Below, piece by piece: positions 54,408 through 60,893 of a stretch of DNA of 64,000 nt; position 1 is the first letter of the stretch; every line of letters starts with the position of its first letter. Source of the DNA: a virus. Position numbers and translations under genes: made by a program. Location of the stretch: positions 36,346-100,345 of IMG/VR virus record IMGVR_UViG_3300032331_003707. The stretch is one strand, 5' to 3'. The notes below the pieces were generated by a model that did no database searches, had not been told where the DNA came from, and worked only from the letters and a program-made list of their open reading frames with translations.

Positions 54408-55259
54408 GTGGATATTTTTACAAAATTCCTAAATAGCGTTTCTCATAAGTTTCCTAAAGGTTACCCTGATATGAATGATGCTGATGATGTTAAACTTTTA
54501 GAATCTTTACTTAAACCATACATCTCAGAAACAGAACAACCTGAAGGGGAATCTTCTGAGGAATCAACAATATCTACCCAACAACAAGAACTTCAAAAAA
54601 TTATTGATGTTATAGATAAAGTTGAATCAGATGATAAGATAACAAAAACCAAATTATTTGACTTACTTGCAGATTATACTTACAAATATTATAACTCTGA
54701 ATTAGGGGATATTAAAAAAGTATTCCCCAACCCTGTGTCTACACTTGGAAGTTGGAGAGACTATGTTGAAAGAAAAGAAAGCAATGTAGGTAAAGAAATA
54801 GAACAAGCTGTAGAATTATACTCTCAGGAACAAGGCGTAGAAGCATCATCTATAAGAGGCAAAGGAACAGATGTTAATATAGATGGGAAAGAAGTTGAAA
54901 TTAAATCATCATCAGGTAATACCATAACTACGATGCTTCAAACTTCATTCTATAAAAATAATCCTAATAAATTTTATTTATTTGCTAGTAATTCATCTAA
55001 ATCTGATTTAACTATTCGTATAGTATCAAGTGAACTATTATATAGATTAAGTTTAGGAGATGATATAGCAGATGAGCTAGCAACTAATAAACAATCACAA
55101 AAATTACTAGACCAAATAAATACAGGTTTAGAAACATTAGATTTTCCACATTTAATACAAACATCATTAACAACAGGTGAAAGCTTAGATGTTAAAAAAT
55201 CTTTTAAAGTAGGAAAAAATATTAAAGTTAGATTTGTAATCTATATTGAACCTCAATAA
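54408..55259 (+). CDS. Restriction-enzyme-like PD-(D/E)XK protein, GTG start
   Basis: A 283-residue protein with a GTG start 7 nt after the previous stop. NVGKEIEQAVELYSQ, then GKGTDVNIDGKEVEIKSSSG (Asp155, Glu164, Lys166) is a PD-(D/E)XK core of the type seen in restriction endonucleases, followed by FYLFASNSS. The N-terminal 70 residues are acidic. A nuclease within the internal-protein-like cluster could act on host DNA after injection. The family is tentative. Confidence 0.65.
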   Translation: MDIFTKFLNSVSHKFPKGYPDMNDADDVKLLESLLKPYISETEQPEGESSEESTISTQQQELQKIIDVIDKVESDDKITKTKLFDLLADYTYKYYNSELGDIKKVFPNPVSTLGSWRDYVERKESNVGKEIEQAVELYSQEQGVEASSIRGKGTDVNIDGKEVEIKSSSGNTITTMLQTSFYKNNPNKFYLFASNSSKSDLTIRIVSSELLYRLSLGDDIADELATNKQSQKLLDQINTGLETLDFPHLIQTSLTTGESLDVKKSFKVGKNIKVRFVIYIEPQ

Positions 55260-55269
55260 TATTTATAAT
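55259..55269 (+). promoter_or_regulatory. Class III (late) motif
   Basis: ATATTTATAAT, starting on the last base of the previous stop codon; ATG at 55283. Confidence 0.62.
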
Positions 55270-55282
55270 AAATAATACTACT

Positions 55283-55900
55283 ATGGGATGTGCTTGTGGA
55301 TGTAATACTTGTGATAAATCACCAATGTTGATAGAATCAAAACAATATGATTCTCCTATATCTGAAGGTTTACGATATCATATGGATTTTAAAGTTCCTC
55401 TTAATGACACAGTATATAGACCTGGGTCAAAAGCCCATATTAATCTAATATTTGAAGCTCGTAATCTGTGGAAGGAAGGAATTATTAAAGTTCAAGATTT
55501 AGACAGAAAATTATTTGAAACTACAGATTTAGGTAAAATCGGGTTTTATGAAGGTAAGACAGTACCATTAGATTTTCCACTAATGGAAATTGAAACATTA
55601 ACTGAAGCAGAATTAGAAGAAGAAAAGAAAAATCCACCAATAGGAAAACCTAAACGTGGTGGTTCTAAAAAATTCTATGTTTATGTTAGAGACCCTAAAA
55701 CCAAAAATATTAAAAAAGTATCATTTGGACAAGCAGGGATGTCTGCAAAAATTAATGACCCAAAAGCGCGTAGAGCATTTGCTGCTAGACATAAATGTGC
55801 TCAAAAAACAGATAGAACCAAACCTAGCTATTGGTCATGCCGTCTACCAAGATATGCTAAACTACTAGGATTAAAATCAACATTCTCAGGATACTGGTAA
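55283..55900 (+). CDS. Cys-rich N-terminus, YWSCR-module protein (205 aa)
   Basis: A 205-residue protein. It starts MGCACGCNTCDKS, a compact Cys cluster likely to bind metal. The C-terminal 70 residues (KFYVYVRDPKTKNIKKVSFG, ARRAFAARHKCAQK, SYWSCRLPRYAK) form a module that I recall from very many T4-like phages (RHxC...YWSCR). The function of that module is not established. Late-promoter gene. Confidence 0.72.
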   Translation: MGCACGCNTCDKSPMLIESKQYDSPISEGLRYHMDFKVPLNDTVYRPGSKAHINLIFEARNLWKEGIIKVQDLDRKLFETTDLGKIGFYEGKTVPLDFPLMEIETLTEAELEEEKKNPPIGKPKRGGSKKFYVYVRDPKTKNIKKVSFGQAGMSAKINDPKARRAFAARHKCAQKTDRTKPSYWSCRLPRYAKLLGLKSTFSGYW

Positions 55901-55901
55901 T

Positions 55902-56717
55902 ATGAATACAAATTATATCAAACAAATTATTAAAGAAGAATTAGAAAAAATTCTTAATGAAGCTTTCTTTAACATCAGACCTCAAAAAGGAGGATCAGGT
56001 GGAAGAAGGTACATCCCTAAATTTTTTGTCTTCCCAGGAAATGTCAGAGAAAATCTTAAAGATTACTTTAAATTTTATGGAAATACAATGTATGTTGATC
56101 CTCAAGTATTAATAGCACTTGGTTACCTTACTCGAGGAAGACAATCATATGATAAAACACAGGATTTTCCATCTTTAACTAAACTTTTACAAGATAAACT
56201 ACCACAACCTGTTAGATTATCTATTAAAAAAGGAGCTGAAGGGCAAAGAATGCAAGATATTGGTGGTAAAAAAATGGTTCCTTTAAATTTAGATATTACT
56301 AAAGATGAAGCAGGGAATTATTTAATTAAAAACCCATATACTAATATTAGTGAATATAAATCACACCTATTAGAAGCATTATTACTAGAAAAAAAAAACG
56401 TATCTAATGTATATCAACTAGAATCATTACTAGTTACTGATACTAGTGTTCGTAACCAAGCTGAAATCTTATCTGATATTCGCTCCCTTTCTGGAGTTAC
56501 TATTGTATCCACAGATCCACTTAATCCTGATCAAAATGTTCAAAATAAAGATAGGGTTGAATCTAAACTTTATTTAAAAATCGATCCACATCCATTTTTA
56601 GGTAAGGGAGGATTTGGAGAAAAAGAACTTGAAACTATTTATTCAAGCATTAAAAAAATTAAAGGTGTTACTGTATTTAGAGTAATTGGTAAACCTGATA
56701 GAAAAACATTACGATGA
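55902..56717 (+). CDS. Protein with targeting-like N-terminus (271 aa)
   Basis: A 271-residue protein. YIKQIIKEELEKILNEAFF is the best example of the block's N-terminal helix. Later DIRSLSGVTIVSTDPL and KLYLKIDPHPF, IKGVTVFRVIG look like a ferredoxin-like beta-alpha-beta pair, a feature I recall in phage proteins containing DIRSLPGVTxV. No catalytic motif. It overlaps the next gene by 4 nt. Confidence 0.65.
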   Translation: MNTNYIKQIIKEELEKILNEAFFNIRPQKGGSGGRRYIPKFFVFPGNVRENLKDYFKFYGNTMYVDPQVLIALGYLTRGRQSYDKTQDFPSLTKLLQDKLPQPVRLSIKKGAEGQRMQDIGGKKMVPLNLDITKDEAGNYLIKNPYTNISEYKSHLLEALLLEKKNVSNVYQLESLLVTDTSVRNQAEILSDIRSLSGVTIVSTDPLNPDQNVQNKDRVESKLYLKIDPHPFLGKGGFGEKELETIYSSIKKIKGVTVFRVIGKPDRKTLR

Positions 56718-56971
56718 TTAAGTTAATAGATTTACTTAAAGAAGAAAAAGGAGAAAAATATCCTCCTTATATGTACTCTCCTGTAGGATTTGGTTGTCAC
56801 GTTTGTGAATATTATTATAAAGAAGATGGATTACATCATTGTAGTAATAAAGAATATCAAAAATATATGGGTACTAATGAATTAGTAGATAATGAAGGAA
56901 ACCAAATTAAGGATCCATCAAAATGGTGTTCTAATTGGTTCCACCCTAATATTCAAGATGAGACCGTATAA
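56714..56971 (+). CDS. Cys-motif protein with targeting-like N-terminus (85 aa)
   Basis: An 85-residue protein: MIKLIDLLKEEKGEKYP at the start, then GFGCHVCEYYY, HHCSNKEYQ and KWCSNWF. Four Cys in this spacing, with aromatic neighbours, resemble small Fe-S (HiPIP-like) or zinc proteins. Function unknown. It overlaps the cupin-like gene. Confidence 0.66.
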   Translation: MIKLIDLLKEEKGEKYPPYMYSPVGFGCHVCEYYYKEDGLHHCSNKEYQKYMGTNELVDNEGNQIKDPSKWCSNWFHPNIQDETV

Positions 56972-57221
56972 CGATATAGAAATTACAGATAAATATATTA
57001 TTCGTGAATTTAACGAAAATATAGATCCTATTGAATTACTGTGGCATCGTGATAGAGAAGATCGCGTTGTAGAAATTATAGAAGGAATAGATTGGAAAGT
57101 TCAACTCGAAGATCAACTTCCAATAACTCTTACAAATTCTCCAATATTTATACCAAAATACGAATGGCATCGTGTTATTAAAGGAACAGGAAACTTAAAG
57201 TTAAAAATACATAAAAAATGA
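56958..57221 (+). CDS. Cupin-like small phage protein (87 aa)
   Basis: An 87-residue protein; ATG 56958 is chosen over longer readings inside the previous gene. LLWHRDREDRVVEIIEGIDWKVQLEDQLP and IFIPKYEWHRVIKG follow a compact beta-barrel pattern (WHxDxExRxVxIxxGxxWxxQ...IPxxxxHR) common in T4-like marine phages. His residues could bind metal. Role unknown. Confidence 0.7.
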   Translation: MRPYNDIEITDKYIIREFNENIDPIELLWHRDREDRVVEIIEGIDWKVQLEDQLPITLTNSPIFIPKYEWHRVIKGTGNLKLKIHKK

Positions 57222-57958
57222 ATAAAGAATTTTTAAAAATGCAAAAATTGGCTGGTTTAATTACTGAAAGTCAATACAAATCAAAAATAAACGAAGCTGA
57301 AGAAGACCCATCAATAAGCGATATTGTAAAAAAAATTACCCAATATCTTAAATCAAATGATTATAACTCATTAGTATTTCTTGATGGAAAGAAAATAGAA
57401 GGAAACCCAGGTGACCCATTCGAAATAATGGGAAAATCTAATGATGGAAATATTTCAGTAGTTGGCCGTGGAAATAAACCAGAATTAATTAAAAACGAAA
57501 TGGAGCATTTACAAAAATGGATTTTAAATAATTTTGATTCTTTAAAACTACAAAGCCCTTTTACACCTGGCCATATGGGGGGAGATCAGCATAATGGTAA
57601 ATTTTGGGTTAAAATAGACTCAGACAAAAAATCAGTAAACGAAGCTGAGGAAAAAACTATTCAAACATATGGTCCAAACTTAGTAGATATGTTAAAAAAA
57701 AATGGTTTTGACACTAAATTTACTACTAATAACTCTGAATATAAAAAAGCCCAAGAATTTGCTAAAACATCAGATAAAAAATTAGCTGTTGTCTACTATA
57801 ACCCTAACATTAAATTTATTTCTGTTACAACAAATCAAAACAATCGAGATGAAGCTTTTAAAATAATTACAAGCCCAGCTGTTGAAAGATTACTCCCAGA
57901 TGGTTATAAGGCTCAAGAGCAAGGAGGTTATTTTATTGAAATTCAAAATCTTAGCTAA
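57218..57958 (+). CDS. Protein with repeated NEAEE segments (246 aa)
   Basis: A 246-residue protein. The N-terminus FLKMQKLAGLITESQYKSKINEAEED resembles that of 52110. A similar segment, VNEAEEK, recurs near residue 140 between two alpha/beta domains; the second contains LVDMLKKNGFDTKFTTNN. ITE and INE/VNE match (I/L/V)xE cleavage-site patterns. The domains themselves were not recognised. Confidence 0.63.
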   Translation: MNKEFLKMQKLAGLITESQYKSKINEAEEDPSISDIVKKITQYLKSNDYNSLVFLDGKKIEGNPGDPFEIMGKSNDGNISVVGRGNKPELIKNEMEHLQKWILNNFDSLKLQSPFTPGHMGGDQHNGKFWVKIDSDKKSVNEAEEKTIQTYGPNLVDMLKKNGFDTKFTTNNSEYKKAQEFAKTSDKKLAVVYYNPNIKFISVTTNQNNRDEAFKIITSPAVERLLPDGYKAQEQGGYFIEIQNLS

Positions 57959-57979
57959 TTTAATTAAAAGAAATAACTT

Positions 57980-58030
57980 ATAGACAGATTCATAGCCTGT
58001 CGCTCTAACAAGAGACAAAATTATGGTAGC
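57980..58030 (+). ncRNA. Possible structured RNA
   Basis: Between two genes: AGACAG pairs with CTGTC-type sequence across a short loop, then GCTCT-AACA-AGAGAC forms a second hairpin, and a strong terminator follows at 58032. No ORF is present. It could be the processed 3' end of the upstream mRNA or a small RNA. Low certainty. Confidence 0.3.
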
Positions 58031-58031
58031 T

Positions 58032-58064
58032 GTGGCACCCCTAAAAAGGTGCCACTTTTTATTT
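58032..58064 (+). terminator. Rho-independent terminator
   Basis: GTGGCACC (58032-58039) pairs with GGTGCCAC (58048-58055), followed by TTTTTATTT. Ends the internal-protein block before the oxidoreductase promoter. Confidence 0.9.
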
Positions 58065-58093
58065 GGATTTTAGCAAAAAATATATTATCTTTA
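58062..58093 (+). promoter_or_regulatory. Class II promoter
   Basis: TTTGG at 58062-58066, 19 nt, TATCTTTA at 58086-58093; ATG 58100 follows after only TAGCAT. Overlaps the terminator T-run. Confidence 0.8.
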
Positions 58094-58099
58094 TAGCAT

Positions 58100-59404
58100 A
58101 TGAATAAGAAAATAGTAATTATAGGTGCGGGAGTAGCGGGTATAAACGCAGCTACTAAATTAGTCGACAACGGCTACCCAGGCGAATTAATCACCATTAT
58201 AGACAAAGGAAATGACCCACATAATCGTTTACCTGAAGAGGTAATGACAGGTATGTTAGGCGCAGGAGGATGGAGTGATGGTAAATTAACATATCACACA
58301 GCAATCGGAGGTGTACTATCAAAATATTGTGGTGAAGAGAAAGCAATGGAGTTAATGGATCAAGTCATTAGTAACTTTAGACGTTTTCATCCTAAACCAG
58401 AAGAAATATTTTGTTCTGACCCACAAGCAGAACCTGATTTTATTAAACCATATTTTGGATTACGCCTATTTCCAGTATGGCATATTGGTTCAAATTATCT
58501 ACATGAGATTGCTAAAACATGGTATTCATACTTAGTTGATAAAGGTGTTAATTTTATATGGAATACTGAGGTAGACGATATTGATTTTAAAAATAATAAA
58601 ATCTATACACACAATGCTACATTAAAATATGATAAACTTATATTCGCTGTAGGCAAATCAGGTATTGATTTCGCACAACAAATGTCCGATACTTATAAAC
58701 TACCTACAGAACCCAAATCAGTGCAAATTGGGGTACGTTTTGAAGCACCACAAAAATACTTTCAAAAACTAATTGATATTAGCTACGATTTTAAACTATA
58801 TCAAAAGTTTGATAATGTATCATTACGTTCATTCTGCACAAACAATAACGCAGCTTATGTTGCTGTGGAAGAGACTTATGGGGATGTAAGTTACAACGGT
58901 CATGCTAAGAAAGGTGAGGAATTTAGAAATGATATGACTAACTTTGGTATCTTAATGGAAATTAAGGGTATTGAAGATCCATTTGCATGGTCAAGAGATG
59001 TCGTAAAACAATGCCAAGCCCAAGAATTAATTCCTAATAAAGGAGAAAAAAATATAGGTTTATATTATTCTCCTTCTAGAACTGTGAGCAAAACAAGTGA
59101 AAATGAATACGTAACTGCTTTTCAATTATCTTCATTAGAACCATTTAAAGAGTCATTTGGTGAATATTCACAATATATTTTAGATTTTATTGACCAAATG
59201 AATAATGTATTTGAATTTGGTGATGATTGGGGAATGTATATCCCTGAAGTAAAATATTTGAGTCCTGAGCCACTAGTTGATTATACTAACTTAGCCTTAA
59301 CTGAATATCCTAACGTACATTTTGTAGGAGATGCATTAAGTGCTAGAGGTATAACAGTTAGTGGTGCACAAGGAATTTATGTAGCTGAAAACCTAATAAA
59401 ATAA
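58100..59404 (+). CDS. FAD-dependent oxidoreductase
   Basis: A 434-residue flavoprotein. The N-terminal dinucleotide-binding motif is IVIIGAGVAGINAA with an acid at the end of strand 2 (TIIDKG). LIFAVGKSG and the C-terminal HFVGDALSARGITVSGAQGIYVAENL are typical FAD-binding segments. It resembles the uncharacterised FAD-dependent dehydrogenases of the COG2509 type as I recall. Its own class II promoter and near-leaderless start set it apart from the late genes. The substrate is unknown; flavin oxidoreductases of this size are rare in phages. Confidence 0.8.
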   Translation: MNKKIVIIGAGVAGINAATKLVDNGYPGELITIIDKGNDPHNRLPEEVMTGMLGAGGWSDGKLTYHTAIGGVLSKYCGEEKAMELMDQVISNFRRFHPKPEEIFCSDPQAEPDFIKPYFGLRLFPVWHIGSNYLHEIAKTWYSYLVDKGVNFIWNTEVDDIDFKNNKIYTHNATLKYDKLIFAVGKSGIDFAQQMSDTYKLPTEPKSVQIGVRFEAPQKYFQKLIDISYDFKLYQKFDNVSLRSFCTNNNAAYVAVEETYGDVSYNGHAKKGEEFRNDMTNFGILMEIKGIEDPFAWSRDVVKQCQAQELIPNKGEKNIGLYYSPSRTVSKTSENEYVTAFQLSSLEPFKESFGEYSQYILDFIDQMNNVFEFGDDWGMYIPEVKYLSPEPLVDYTNLALTEYPNVHFVGDALSARGITVSGAQGIYVAENLIK

Positions 59405-59408
59405 ATAT

Positions 59409-59645
59409 ATGAGTATAGACCCAACATTTCAAACCAAGAAATACACATCACCTGATGGTACAGTACGCCATATGAAAGATGGTAAACTACATAACTGGGA
59501 AGGACCAGCATTAATTACACCTGAAGGTAAAGAAGAGTATTTTATTAATGGTTTCCAACACACTAAAGATAGTTGGAAAAAAGCTAGAAAAGATGGTGTA
59601 GGGTTACCATGGTATAAATCAAGTGTGGCTAAAGCTAGATTTTAA
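59409..59645 (+). CDS. Small conserved phage protein (78 aa)
   Basis: A 78-residue protein with DGTVRHMKDGKLHNWEGPALITPEGKEEYFINGF, a pair of MORN-like beta-hairpins (xDGxLHxxxGPAxxxPDGxxEYxxNG) that I recall from many phages and bacteria. It ends GLPWYKSSV. It is co-transcribed with the oxidoreductase (4-nt gap). Function unknown. Confidence 0.72.
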   Translation: MSIDPTFQTKKYTSPDGTVRHMKDGKLHNWEGPALITPEGKEEYFINGFQHTKDSWKKARKDGVGLPWYKSSVAKARF

Positions 59646-59646
59646 T

Positions 59647-59654
59647 TATCTTTA
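59647..59654 (+). promoter_or_regulatory. Promoter -7 box with leaderless start
   Basis: TATCTTTA followed by TAAT and ATG 59659, the same geometry as other leaderless starts. The -33 region (GTGTG) is a poor match. Confidence 0.55.
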
Positions 59655-59658
59655 TAAT

Positions 59659-60189
59659 ATGAAAATAGGATTATGTGGAACAATGAGTGTTGGAAAAAGT
59701 ACACTCGTACATGCTTTAAAGGAATTACCTGAATTTAAAGATTATTATTTTGCTACTGAACGTAGTAAATACTTACGTGATTTAGGCATTCCATTAAATA
59801 CTGATAGTACATTAAAAGGACAAACAATATTCTTAGCTGAACGTTGTTCTGAGTTAATGCGTGAAAATGTTATTACTGATAGAACAATTTTAGATGTAAT
59901 GGCTTTTACTCAATGTGCTCAATCTATTGATGAAAAAGAAAAACAATCTTTTGTCAATTATGCTACTCAATTTCTTAAAGAATATGATTACATATTTTAT
60001 ATTTCTCCAATTGGTGTTGAAATTGAAGATAATGGGGTTAGAGAAACAAATTCTGAATATAGAGATATAATTGATATTAGTATTAAATCTTTAATTAAAT
60101 CTAATATAGATAATTTTAAAAACTTTGGTATTGTTACTGGTACTGTAGAGGAAAGAATTAAACAAGTGAAATTTTATTTAGGGTTTTAA
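59659..60189 (+). CDS. P-loop nucleotide/nucleoside kinase (AAA_28-like)
   Basis: A 176-residue kinase. The start at 59659 is placed behind the -7 box; a longer reading overlaps the upstream gene. GTMSVGKST at residues 6-14 is Walker A, and ITDRTILDVMAFTQ is the DR motif of deoxynucleoside-kinase-like AAA_28 proteins (NadR/Ttd14 type). It probably phosphorylates a nucleoside or a cofactor. It may supply nucleotides together with thyA, or NAD precursors. Confidence 0.8.
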   Translation: MKIGLCGTMSVGKSTLVHALKELPEFKDYYFATERSKYLRDLGIPLNTDSTLKGQTIFLAERCSELMRENVITDRTILDVMAFTQCAQSIDEKEKQSFVNYATQFLKEYDYIFYISPIGVEIEDNGVRETNSEYRDIIDISIKSLIKSNIDNFKNFGIVTGTVEERIKQVKFYLGF

Positions 60190-60199
60190 TATTTATAAT
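60189..60199 (+). promoter_or_regulatory. Class III (late) motif
   Basis: ATATTTATAAT at the end of the kinase gene, 16 nt before ATG 60216. Confidence 0.62.
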
Positions 60200-60215
60200 C
60201 AAAACTCTATATAAA

Positions 60216-60830
60216 ATGAAACAAATCAACATTTTAAGAAAACTTATCAAAGAAACGATAAACGAATTTGCTGGAGAAACAGCAGGAGCACCAGTATCTG
60301 GTTTTTATTTAACCCCTGATTACAAAGAAAAACTTGTAGCTGCTCAGCAAGATCCTCAATTAGCCCCTTTAATTTATACTAAAGGTGGACAAGGTAGATT
60401 ATCTACTACTGTAGAAAATATTATAGGTGCCTTAGAAGCATTAAGTGCTATCGGAGGAGATATTTCAACAGATGAAGAAGGAAATATAGATAGTGGAATT
60501 GCTTCACTTCAACAAATTGCTACCAAAGCATTTGGTGCAGGAACAGAACAACAAGCTGTTTTCCAACCTGTTAAAAGACTTGTAAATGCTGGTGTAGTTG
60601 AACAATCTACTCAAAAGTATGCTCGCAGCCCGTTTTCTGGTAAACTTAAATCTTTTACTAAATCTGAAAAACCTGCTCCTACAGGTATAAGAGGTCGTAA
60701 GAAAGAAGTTGATGCCGATATAAAAATGATGGGAGCTGGAATAATTAATAAATTCTCTAGAGGAAATACTAATTATACCCCTGAAGAAGTAGCATATATT
60801 AAAGACTTATTTAAATCTTTAAAAAAATAA
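60216..60830 (+). CDS. Protein with targeting-like N-terminus (204 aa)
   Basis: A 204-residue protein: ILRKLIKETINEFAGE at the start ends in an INE site. The middle is helical (TTVENIIGALEALSAIGG), and the C-terminus is basic (KSEKPAPTGIRGRKKEVDAD). Directly upstream of the terminase. A head-internal or small-terminase-like role is conceivable, but no family was recognised. Confidence 0.62.
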   Translation: MKQINILRKLIKETINEFAGETAGAPVSGFYLTPDYKEKLVAAQQDPQLAPLIYTKGGQGRLSTTVENIIGALEALSAIGGDISTDEEGNIDSGIASLQQIATKAFGAGTEQQAVFQPVKRLVNAGVVEQSTQKYARSPFSGKLKSFTKSEKPAPTGIRGRKKEVDADIKMMGAGIINKFSRGNTNYTPEEVAYIKDLFKSLKK

Positions 60831-60852
60831 TTTTATTATTTCCTAGCCTGAA

Positions 60853-60884
60853 TTTGGGGGGATTAATCTAATTAGTTATATTAC
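60853..60884 (+). promoter_or_regulatory. Weak class II promoter
   Basis: TTTGG at 60853-60857, 19 nt, TATATTAC at 60877-60884; ATG 60894. The -7 box is degenerate. Confidence 0.45.
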
Positions 60885-60893
60885 ACATACTGT

